A DNA stretch of 13,009 nucleotides from Deltaproteobacteria bacterium (GTDB lineage: Bacteria > Desulfobacterota > Desulfobaccia > Desulfobaccales > 0-14-0-80-60-11). The translations under genes were made by a program, and so were the position numbers. The stretch covers positions 1 through 13,009 of the forward strand of contig JAKAGH010000053.1 of assembly GCA_021817645.1 (NCBI GenBank), read 5' to 3'. The notes below the pieces were generated by a model that did not search any database, was not told where the DNA came from, and saw only the letters and a program-made list of their open reading frames with translations. Positions 7,427 through 13,009 of this stretch are shown one piece after another (within the stretch, counting starts at the first letter, position 1; each line of letters opens with the position of its first letter).

Positions 7427-8377
7427 TTGATTAGAAAAATTAACTACCTACGTCTTTCCATCACTGATCGCTGCAATCTGCGTTGCTTCTATTGCATCCC
7501 CGGCGGGGGCTGGGAGAAGCTGCCGTGCCAGGAAATCCTGCGCTACGAAGAGATGCTCCGTCTGGCCCGGGTGGCGGTGGCCCAGGGCATCCGCAAGATC
7601 CGGGTCACGGGCGGTGAACCCCTGGTGCGCCGGGGCGTGGTGGAATTTATCCAGAGCCTGCACCAGGTCAGAGGACTCCAGGAAGTCTGCCTCACCACTA
7701 ATGGCGTGCTCTTGGCGGAGATGGCCCCGGCCCTCCATGCCGCGGGTTTGCGCCATCTCAACCTGAGCCTGGATACCATGAAACGGCAGCGGTACCAGGA
7801 ACTTACCGGAAGTGATAATTTTCTGGAGGTGGTTGCCGGGCTGGAGAAGGCCGCGTCCCTGGGATTTAATCCCATCAAGATCAATTGCGTGGTGCTGAAG
7901 GACTTGAACGACGACGAGTTGTGGGATTTTGTTCGTCTGGCCCGGGAGCGTCCCTTCCAGGTGCGTTTTATCGAATTCATGCCCGCGGTTTCCCAGGGGA
8001 AATGGGCCCGCCACTTTCTGCCCATGGCCGAGGTGCGCCGGCGGCTGGCTTCACTGGGGGCGGGGGAACCGGTAGCCCCGGAATCTGTAGCCGGGCCGGC
8101 CCGGATCTTCCGCTTCCCCGGATTCCGGGGGGAGTTGGGTTTCATCAGCAGCGTCAGCGAGCACCAATGTCCCGCGTGCAATCGCCTCCGGCTCACGGCC
8201 GCGGGTTCTCTGCGTCCCTGTCTCTTTGGGGCGGCGGAACTGGATGTGAAAGGGCCCCTCAGACAGGGCGCCACCGATCAAGCTTTGGGGGAGATTTTCC
8301 AGGAAGCCGTGCGCCGCAAGGAGGCGGCCAGGGACACTTTCCTGCCGGGCCGGGCCATGGTCAGCATCGGCGGCTGA
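7427..8377 (+). CDS. moaA: GTP 3',8-cyclase MoaA (molybdenum cofactor, radical SAM)
   Basis: This encodes a 316-residue protein. MoaA is a cytosolic radical-SAM enzyme that rearranges GTP to 3',8-cyclo-GTP, the first step of molybdopterin synthesis, with MoaC acting next. The N-terminal cluster motif is C16-N-L-R-C20-F-Y-C23 after SITDR, with GGEP at 62-65 for SAM binding. The second 4Fe-4S site that binds substrate is C248-P-A-C251 and C265 (CX2CX13C). The chain ends in the family's Gly-Gly. All key elements are intact and the length is near normal. The start is TTG 7427: tandem stops (TGA TAA, 7382-7387) lie in the same frame, no ATG or GTG follows them before the first Cys motif, and no strong ribosome site is visible. 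Only 42 nt separate it from tamB, so co-transcription is likely despite unrelated functions. No other moa gene is in the window. Confidence 0.93.
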   Translation: MIRKINYLRLSITDRCNLRCFYCIPGGGWEKLPCQEILRYEEMLRLARVAVAQGIRKIRVTGGEPLVRRGVVEFIQSLHQVRGLQEVCLTTNGVLLAEMAPALHAAGLRHLNLSLDTMKRQRYQELTGSDNFLEVVAGLEKAASLGFNPIKINCVVLKDLNDDELWDFVRLARERPFQVRFIEFMPAVSQGKWARHFLPMAEVRRRLASLGAGEPVAPESVAGPARIFRFPGFRGELGFISSVSEHQCPACNRLRLTAAGSLRPCLFGAAELDVKGPLRQGATDQALGEIFQEAVRRKEAARDTFLPGRAMVSIGG

Positions 8378-8395
8378 TTCCCGAGAAAAAAATCT

Positions 8396-8424
8396 AACCA
8401 TTTCTCTTAATAAAGCTCTATAAT
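8396..8424 (+). promoter_or_regulatory. Candidate promoter for the glycosylation cassette
   Basis: A perfect -10 hexamer TATAAT (8419-8424) sits in a short AT-rich segment after moaA. The -35 position is weak (TAACCA at 8395-8400 with an 18-nt spacer). Start would be near 8431, leaving a leader of about 85 nt before the GT2 gene. Confidence 0.4.
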
Positions 8425-8439
8425 TATACGATTAATCCG

Positions 8440-8485
8440 GCGTCCGGGCGCGCTGATGTTATGCACCCGCAGGCGCCAGCGACGC
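8440..8485 (+). promoter_or_regulatory. Potential structured leader of the glycosylation cassette
   Basis: GCGTC (8440-8444) pairs with GACGC (8481-8485). Inside, GGCGC and CTG (8447-8451, 8453-8455, one bulged G) pair with CAG and GCGCC (8470-8477) around a 14-nt loop. This GC-rich hairpin lies between the TATAAT box and the GT2 start. It has no U tract and no resemblance to a riboswitch that I know. Confidence 0.4.
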
Positions 8486-8516
8486 AACGTCATGAGACAG
8501 GAGCCATCAAGAGCAC

Positions 8517-9206
8517 ATGAAGCTAAGCATCGTCATCCCGGTTTATAACGAGAAAGACACCCTGGAGGAAATTTTCCGGCTGGTGCAAGAAACCCCTTAC
8601 GACAAGGAAATCATCGCCGTGGACGATGCGTCCACGGACGGCTCCCGGGACATCCTGAACCGGCTGGTCCAGGAGTATGACAATGTCCGGGCCTTTTACC
8701 ACGAACAGAATCAAGGCAAAGGCGCGGCCCTGCGCACCGCCTTTGCCCAGGTCCGGGGCGACGTGGTGATCATTCAGGACGCGGACCTGGAATACCGCCC
8801 CGTGGATTTCCCGGCCCTGCTGGCGCCCATTGAAGAGGATGCGGCCGATGTGGTTTACGGCAGCCGCCTCATCGGCGGCCGCGCCCACCGGGTTCTCTTC
8901 TTCTGGCACTATATGGGCAACAAGATGGTCACCACTTTCTCCAATATGTTCACCAATCTCAATCTGTCGGACATGGAAGTGGGCTATAAGGTCTTCAAGG
9001 CGGAGGTCTTGAAAGATATTACCATCAAATGCAACCGTTTCGGGGTGGAGCCGGAACTCACCGCCAAGATCGCCAAGAAGCGCTGGCGCATCTACGAAGT
9101 GCCCATCCAATACCACGGCCGGGATTACGCCCACGGTAAAAAGATCACCTGGAGAGACGGCATCGCCGCAGTCTGCCATATTATCCGCTTCAGTTTTTGG
9201 GATTGA
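8517..9206 (+). CDS. Family 2 glycosyltransferase, DPM1-like (polyprenyl-phosphate sugar synthase)
   Basis: This encodes a 229-residue protein, the size of single-domain dolichol-phosphate-mannose-synthase-like enzymes. Such enzymes move a sugar from a nucleotide donor to a polyprenyl phosphate at the cytosolic face. Seen are SIVIPVYNE near the start, the nucleotide-binding VDDASTDGS (35-43), NQGKGAALRTAF (65-76), the metal-binding QDADLEY with D88-A-D90, GSRLIGG (115-121), the MEVGYKVFK region (153-161) and a late GRDYAHGKKI. No C-terminal membrane segments are present, unlike the longer GtrB type. AGGAG at 8499-8503 lies 13 nt before ATG 8517. The TGA overlaps the likely TTG start of the next gene. 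Downstream is a GT-C-like membrane protein, which fits a lipid-linked sugar made here and used there. Donor sugar and acceptor cannot be read from sequence. Confidence 0.88.
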   Translation: MKLSIVIPVYNEKDTLEEIFRLVQETPYDKEIIAVDDASTDGSRDILNRLVQEYDNVRAFYHEQNQGKGAALRTAFAQVRGDVVIIQDADLEYRPVDFPALLAPIEEDAADVVYGSRLIGGRAHRVLFFWHYMGNKMVTTFSNMFTNLNLSDMEVGYKVFKAEVLKDITIKCNRFGVEPELTAKIAKKRWRIYEVPIQYHGRDYAHGKKITWRDGIAAVCHIIRFSFWD

Positions 9207-9697
9207 CCTTGCGTTGGAAAACTTGGGCCGTGAGGCTCCTGCTGCTCTTCTGGGCTCTGCAACTGGTGTGGCTGGCCCACTATTTCACCCCGGAGGTCCG
9301 GGACCTGGCCTGGAGGCTGGCCAGCCACCACACCGGCGCGGCCATCCGCCAGGAAGACCCGCTTTACCGGTGGCTGCAGATCCTGGCCGGCATCATTCCC
9401 CCCCAGGCCACCTACGTGTTCTTAGATAATTACGAGTCCGGCAAAGAAATCGAGGCCCGTTATCATCTCGCGCCCCGGCGGCATGTGCTGCTGCCACCGG
9501 AAACCCCCCCGGATTTTCTCTTTTTCGCCCTGCGCCAGGAAAAGGCCGCTTATCTGATCATCCGGGAAGGGGACCACCCTTGGGAGAGCAAAGAGGCGGT
9601 GGCTCAATCCCCGGCTTTTCATATGGTGCCGGTCCCCGGCCCGGGCCTGCTCTTCCGGGTGGACTCTGCCCGGCTGCTGGGAAGATTTTATGATTGA
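9203..9697 (+). CDS. Small single-pass membrane protein of the glycosylation cassette
   Basis: This encodes about 164 residues of unknown function. An N-terminal basic stretch (TLRWKTWAVR) leads into one hydrophobic segment (LLLLFWALQLVWL, about residues 10-23). A soluble domain of about 140 residues, presumably extracytoplasmic, follows. I choose TTG 9203 because its TTGA overlaps the TGA of the GT2 gene; TTG 9197 and 9209 are also possible. Its stop overlaps the next gene's ATG by 8 nt. The pattern I-I-P-P-x-A-T-Y-V-F, then RYHLAPRRHVLLPP and KAAYLIIREGD resembles the soluble C-terminal domain that often follows the membrane part of GT39-like transferases, with a tyrosine/PRR stretch and a 'vdYvlv' strand. 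Here it would be a separate protein, while the neighbouring GT-C-like protein lacks such a tail. This resemblance is from memory and tentative. Confidence 0.75.
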   Translation: MTLRWKTWAVRLLLLFWALQLVWLAHYFTPEVRDLAWRLASHHTGAAIRQEDPLYRWLQILAGIIPPQATYVFLDNYESGKEIEARYHLAPRRHVLLPPETPPDFLFFALRQEKAAYLIIREGDHPWESKEAVAQSPAFHMVPVPGPGLLFRVDSARLLGRFYD

Positions 9698-11093
9698 CCT
9701 GGTTTTGACTCTTTCCCGCCTGCTCCTGGGCCTGGCCGCGGTTTTTCTCCTGGGTTACGGCTGGTTTGCCTTGCTGGTCCCACGCCCCGCGGCATTCCTG
9801 CGGCTGGAGAAGCTGGCCCTCAGCTTCGGCATCGGCGCCACCGTGCTCACTCTGTGGATGCTGATCCTCTCCTGGCTGGGGTTGAAGCTCAGTTTGCCCG
9901 TGATGCTGGTGCCGCCCCTGGCCGTTACCGGCGCGGGGCTGCTGATGAAAAAGATTGGAGGAGGGGGCCTGGGGTCACAGACCCCTGCCTCCGCCCCCAA
10001 ACCCTCTCCCCCAACCCCCTATGGGTTATGGGATTGGGTCTTTCTCGGTTTGCTGGCGGTGCTCTTTCTCTACGCCTCTCTCCGGGCCATGGTTTATCCC
10101 ATGTGGGCCTGGGACGCCATTGCCACCTGGGGCTGCAAGGCCAAGGTTTTTTACCAGAGCCTGGGCCTGGACCTGACCTGCATCGATGCCCACAACTACT
10201 ACCCCAATCTGCTACCCCTGCTGTTGAGCTACCTTTACTTCTGCCTGGGGCGGGTGAACGACCACCTGGCCCAGGGTTTGTTTCCTCTCTGGGGCACCCT
10301 GCTTCTGGCCCTGCTCCAGGCCTTTCTGAAGAGATGCGGCCTGAGCCGCACCCGGGCTCTGGGGGTGACCACCTTCTTTGCTTTAAACGGCACGGTTTTT
10401 CCGGTGCATCTCTACATCGCCTATGCCGATCTGCCCCTGGCTTATTTTGCCCTGGCCGCGGTTGGGCTCCTGTACCTGTGGTTTACAGACAGAGCCCCCC
10501 GGGGCAGCCTGGCCCTGGCAGCCTGCTTTTTTGCGGGGCTGGCCTGGTGCAAATATGAAGGACCGCCCCTGGCCGGGACCGTGCTCCTGGCCGCGGTCCT
10601 GAGCCTGGCCTGGCTCCGGCCCCCGGATCTCAAGGCCCGGTTCCTGGGCCTGGGTATTCCTCTCCTGGGCCTGGCTGCAGGCTACCTCCCCTGGCGCATC
10701 TTTGCGGCCCTGGAGCATCTGCAGATCGGTGCGGACCATATCCAGAACCTCTACCCCCAGCAGTTCCTGCAGGGGTCCGTTTACCTCCTCATGGCCCTGG
10801 CGAACCCCTTTTATTTCGGGGTTTTGTGGCCCGCCCTGATCCTGGCCTTAGTTTTCTGCGGCCGCTCCCTCTGGCTCAGCCCCCGCCTATTCCTGGCCTT
10901 GTTTGTCGGAGGCAATCTTCTGGCCATCGTGGTGGCTTACGGCGTGGCCCCCACTTCGCTCGCGGAATTCCCCGGCTATGTCCGGGCCACCCTGGACCGG
11001 CTGCTGCTGCACATTACGCCGGTGGCCGCGCTGCTGATCGGGGAGGGGGTGAAAGAATTGAGGGGAGGGCAGGGGGCTCTGGGTAAGATGTAG
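9690..11093 (+). CDS. Polytopic membrane protein, GT-C-type glycosyltransferase-like
   Basis: This encodes a 467-residue protein with roughly 12 hydrophobic segments. The first long loop follows segment 4 and contains W-A-W-D142-A-I-A-T-W-G-C-K-A-K. An acidic residue in this first external loop is typical of GT-C enzymes, which take sugar from a polyprenyl-phosphate carrier outside the membrane. YADLPLAYF and the CKYEGPPLA turn also recall GT39/ArnT-like and related predicted glycosyltransferases. No specific subfamily is certain. ATG 9690 overlaps the previous stop by 8 nt, implying translational coupling. A Gly/Pro-rich loop (residues about 90-111) is encoded by unusual C/G-rich DNA. The TAG stop is the first part of the palindromic element at 11092-11128, so the last residues may be influenced by that element. 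Confidence 0.72.
   Translation: MIDLVLTLSRLLLGLAAVFLLGYGWFALLVPRPAAFLRLEKLALSFGIGATVLTLWMLILSWLGLKLSLPVMLVPPLAVTGAGLLMKKIGGGGLGSQTPASAPKPSPPTPYGLWDWVFLGLLAVLFLYASLRAMVYPMWAWDAIATWGCKAKVFYQSLGLDLTCIDAHNYYPNLLPLLLSYLYFCLGRVNDHLAQGLFPLWGTLLLALLQAFLKRCGLSRTRALGVTTFFALNGTVFPVHLYIAYADLPLAYFALAAVGLLYLWFTDRAPRGSLALAACFFAGLAWCKYEGPPLAGTVLLAAVLSLAWLRPPDLKARFLGLGIPLLGLAAGYLPWRIFAALEHLQIGADHIQNLYPQQFLQGSVYLLMALANPFYFGVLWPALILALVFCGRSLWLSPRLFLALFVGGNLLAIVVAYGVAPTSLAEFPGYVRATLDRLLLHITPVAALLIGEGVKELRGGQGALGKM
9957..9992. repeat. Inverted repeat inside the proline-rich loop of the GT-C-like gene
   Basis: GGGGTC (9971-9976) pairs with GACCCC (9980-9985) around ACA. Outside it, GGAGG (9957-9961) matches CCTCC (9988-9992). 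The stretch encodes a low-complexity Gly/Pro loop between membrane segments 3 and 4, which tolerates insertions. Confidence 0.5.
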
Positions 11094-11128
11094 GGGCGAA
11101 CACCAGGTTCGCCACCAGGTTCGCCCCT
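11092..11128. repeat. REP-like palindrome with an internal 12-bp tandem duplication
   Basis: AGGGGCGAAC (11092-11101) and GTTCGCCCCT (11119-11128) are perfect 10-bp complements. Between and across them CACCAGGTTCGC occurs twice in tandem (11101-11112 and 11113-11124). Removing one copy leaves a compact hairpin with a 5-nt ACCAG loop. It overlaps the TAG stop (11091-11093) of the GT-C-like gene. Arms and loop resemble the terminator stem at 418-443 (GGGGCG, ACACCA and CGCCCC shared). Confidence 0.75.
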
Positions 11129-11161
11129 GCGAAAATATGTGCTTTTGCTGACGAAATAAAA

Positions 11162-11199
11162 TTGAGGGCCGAAAGCTTGCTTCCGGCCCTCAAAATTTT
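11162..11199. terminator. Bidirectional intrinsic terminator
   Basis: TTGAGGGCCG (11162-11171) and CGGCCCTCAA (11184-11193) form a perfect 10-bp stem around 12 nt, of which AAG/CTT can pair further. AATTTT follows on the plus strand and AATTTTATTT on the minus strand. It lies between convergent genes (GT-C-like, + and DUF1566, -) and can serve both. Confidence 0.8.
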
Positions 11200-11229
11200 A
11201 ACAAAGGGGTAGGGGAAGATAAGCCCAAA

Positions 11230-11832
11230 TCATGGACCGCCTCGCACACACCACACATAGCGACTTACGGTCTTGTCGAGGTAGGCCACAGTGCCGTCGC
11301 TCCCGGGACGCACGCCATAGGGTTGGATCACCTCGTCGCGGAAATTGTAGGTCGTAGAGGACCAGTACCACATCCCTGTTAAATTTTCGAACGGGTTGTC
11401 CGCCGGTAAGGCGGGACTTTCCCTCCCGTAATCAAGCAGGCTTAGCAGTTCCCGGACGTTGGGCAGGCGCCAGTCACCCGCCTGTGAGCCATCCGTTAAG
11501 CCGGCAGTGCCCGACGCCAGACTGTTGGCGAAGCTTAGGGCATCGTCCCAATTTTCTATGGCCATGACGGAATTTTTCGTCCAGATCAGTCCGGTCAGGT
11601 TATCGGTCACAGTGCCGTTATTATTGTCGGTAAAGCGCGGGGTGGGCCAAGCCCCGCCCTTCTGCAAGGCCCCATCGTCTCTCGGGCCATAGGAACGGGT
11701 CTGGCCGGTCTTGAGGACGGTATTTTTCCATTCAAGGAGCGGTATTACAGCAACCTTATCATGTGCACAGACCGTGCTCCCAGCGATCAACGCCAGCACC
11801 AATGACAGGGAAATCAACAGGGATCTTCTCAT
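11230..11832 (-). CDS. Secreted DUF1566 (Lcl C-terminal domain) protein
   Basis: This encodes a 200-residue protein. AAAGGAG (complement of 11840-11846) lies 7 nt before ATG 11832, and a signal peptide follows (hydrophobic 5-18, likely cut after VCA at 23). STVC is not a good lipobox, so a soluble or surface protein is more likely than a lipoprotein. The rest is one DUF1566 domain: RFTDNNNGTVTDN (66-78), GLIWTK (81-86), W95 and the DDALSFANSL stretch, DWRLPNVREL (120-129), NPF (146-148), YWSST (156-160) and a terminal YVWCVRGG (192-199). The family occurs in secreted proteins of Proteobacteria, often in many copies per genome; a domain of this type is in the Legionella collagen-like protein Lcl. 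No enzymatic role is established, and adhesion or ligand binding is a guess. It stands alone, ending at a shared terminator. Confidence 0.88.
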   Translation of the reverse strand: MRRSLLISLSLVLALIAGSTVCAHDKVAVIPLLEWKNTVLKTGQTRSYGPRDDGALQKGGAWPTPRFTDNNNGTVTDNLTGLIWTKNSVMAIENWDDALSFANSLASGTAGLTDGSQAGDWRLPNVRELLSLLDYGRESPALPADNPFENLTGMWYWSSTTYNFRDEVIQPYGVRPGSDGTVAYLDKTVSRYVWCVRGGP

Positions 11833-12343
11833 GATTGGGCTCCTTTAAAAATTTAAGGGCAAGTCCCTTTGCTACCCCATATCTGGTGGCCTAAAGCGCC
11901 CTACGCGGCTACGCCGCCAACTTTCCACCTTCACGGCGCAGGCCTTATATTCCAGCATGTGCATCTTAGCACAAACATCAAGGGGGTCAAGGCTTTTCTG
12001 GTAATTCTGCTGTACATATTTTACCTTAATTGGGCATGGAAACTTAACCCCCTGGCAGTATCTGCGGCGGAACAGCCTAAAGCGTTTTATGAAGCGTTTT
12101 TTGGGAAAATTTTTATCCCCTGGAAATCTGTGAAATCGTGGTTTGCACCCATGCAATCCTCGTCTTTCCCCACGATACCCCCCGCCCTGGCGCGGAAATT
12201 TTTCTGCCGTTGGATTTCTAAACTTCATTTTCAAATCGATTCTGATATATTTCCAGCATCTTCCTTAGGGAAGACGAACATGGAGCTTTCCCCGATTGCC
12301 CGCAGACCGGCAACGACTCCATAAAAAATTTTAAGGAAGCTTT
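11833..12343. other. 511-nt intergenic region, no convincing gene
   Basis: This divergent region lies between the DUF1566 gene (-) and the deacetylase-like gene (+). It is less GC-rich than the neighbouring genes. A small AAGGG/CCCTT hairpin (11855-11869) lies before the DUF1566 ribosome site. A direct repeat AAGCGTTTT occurs at 12080-12088 and 12092-12100. Frames on both strands (11869-12324 +, 11872-12234 -) lack good starts and family features. No clear promoter stands out in either direction. Confidence 0.6.
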
Positions 12344-13009
12344 ATGAAGATGCGTGTTTTCGCCGCCCTCCTCTGGCTGGCCGTGTGCTTTTGCGCCCCG
12401 GCCGCGGCTGCTGACGATCAGGTCAGCGTGCCCATTTTGCTTTATCACCGCTTCGGCCCCACCGTGGCCGACGGCATGACCACCAAGACCGAGGTCTTTG
12501 CCGCCCAGCTCAAATGGCTCAAGGACAACGGCTACACCGTGATTCCCCTGCGGACCCTGGTGAACTACCTCCTGGGCTCCGGGCCGGCGCCGGCCCCGAA
12601 ATCGGTGGTGATCGCGGCGGACGATGCCCACCAGACGGTCTATGCCGACATGCTGCCCCTGGTGAAAAAGTACAACATTCCGGTGACCATTTTCTGTTAT
12701 CCTTCCTGCGTTTCCCGGGTTTCCTCCGTTAAATGTATGACCTGGGAGCAATTGGCGGAATTGCAGCATACCGGGCTCTTCGATATCCAGGCGCACACCT
12801 TCTGGCATCCCAATTTCAAACAGGACAAGAAGAAGATGAAGCCCGCGGAGTATGAGAAGTCGGTGCAAACGCAGCTGAAAAAATCCAAGGCCGTGCTGGA
12901 AAAGAATTTGGGCACCAAGGTGGACCTGTTGGCCTGGCCCTTCGGCATCTATGACGACTACCTGGAGAAAGAAGCCAAGAATGCCGGCTACGTCGCGGCC
13001 TTCAGCATC
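12344..13009 (+). CDS. Secreted polysaccharide deacetylase-like protein (NodB/CE4 fold), partial
   Basis: This gives 222 residues before the window ends. AAGGA at 12333-12337 lies 6 nt before ATG 12344. A signal peptide follows (hydrophobic 5-18, likely cut after the Ala run near 23), so it acts outside the inner membrane. The CE4/NodB landmarks are in order: VPILLYHRF near 29-37, motif 1 at D93-D94, motif 2 H151-T-F-W-H155, and motif 3 W198-P-F-G201. These residues bind the catalytic metal or line the site in enzymes that remove N- or O-acetyl groups from surface polysaccharides; the layout recalls the deacetylase domain of PgaB. Motif 1 is unusual: A-A-D-D-A instead of the common T-F-D-D-G. 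The metal-binding Asp and both His are kept, so activity is plausible. The C-terminus, and any second domain, is outside the window. Confidence 0.87.
   Translation, partial: MKMRVFAALLWLAVCFCAPAAAADDQVSVPILLYHRFGPTVADGMTTKTEVFAAQLKWLKDNGYTVIPLRTLVNYLLGSGPAPAPKSVVIAADDAHQTVYADMLPLVKKYNIPVTIFCYPSCVSRVSSVKCMTWEQLAELQHTGLFDIQAHTFWHPNFKQDKKKMKPAEYEKSVQTQLKKSKAVLEKNLGTKVDLLAWPFGIYDDYLEKEAKNAGYVAAFSI

Noticed and set aside
11869..12324. Plus-strand 151-codon frame with a hydrophobic middle, possibly a small membrane protein
   Set aside because: It starts with TTG without a ribosome site, has odd composition, and overlaps an equally long antisense frame. A GTG inside would give a signal-like segment, but no other support exists.
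12218..12868. Minus-strand 216-codon frame
   Set aside because: It lies antisense to the deacetylase-like gene, whose signal peptide, ribosome site and catalytic motifs are clear. Its Gly/His-rich translation is typical of a GC-rich shadow.

Overview
The window looks like chromosomal DNA of a GC-rich Gram-negative bacterium. The outer-membrane machinery (an Omp85 C-terminus and a full TamB), several secreted proteins, a MoaA with both iron-sulfur motifs, and secreted kelch and DUF1566 (Lcl-type) proteins together suggest a Desulfobacterota (former Deltaproteobacteria) lineage. That placement is inference from gene content; there is no rRNA or other marker to confirm it.

Layout, left to right. 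(1) 1-214, +: the last 70 residues of an Omp85-family barrel, probably TamA. (2) 215-516: a gene-free stretch packed with hairpins, ending in a clear minus-strand intrinsic terminator. (3) 517-3137, -: two tandem genes for secreted seven-blade kelch beta-propeller proteins. (4) 3138-3667: a divergent intergenic region whose right part (about 3260-3540) is strikingly AT-rich. (5) 3668-7384, +: tamB. (6) 7427-8377, +: moaA, only 42 nt downstream. (7) 8378-8516: promoter-like TATAAT and a potentially structured leader. (8) 8517-11093, +: a compact three-gene membrane glycosylation cassette (a DPM1-like GT2, a small single-pass protein, a polytopic GT-C-like protein) with overlapping or touching ends. 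(9) 11092-11199: a REP-like palindrome fused to the stop of the last gene, then a bidirectional terminator. (10) 11230-11832, -: a secreted DUF1566 protein. (11) 11833-12343: 511 nt without a convincing gene. (12) 12344-end, +: a secreted NodB/CE4 polysaccharide-deacetylase-like protein, cut by the window edge.

How the parts fit. TamA and TamB form one envelope machine and are usually neighbours; here 3.45 kb carrying an oppositely oriented kelch pair separates them. The hairpin cluster on one side and the AT-rich tract on the other suggest that the pair was inserted. The GT2 protein is predicted to charge a polyprenyl phosphate with a sugar, which the GT-C-like protein would transfer outside the membrane. 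The small middle protein resembles the soluble tail often fused to such transferases. The deacetylase-like gene also points to cell-surface polysaccharide work. I see no transposase, integrase, phage gene, tRNA, rRNA or CRISPR array. The most unusual items are the split tamA/tamB locus, homopolymer tracts concentrated in the kelch genes, the glycosylation cassette with a possibly detached domain, and a REP-like element carrying an exact 12-bp internal duplication.
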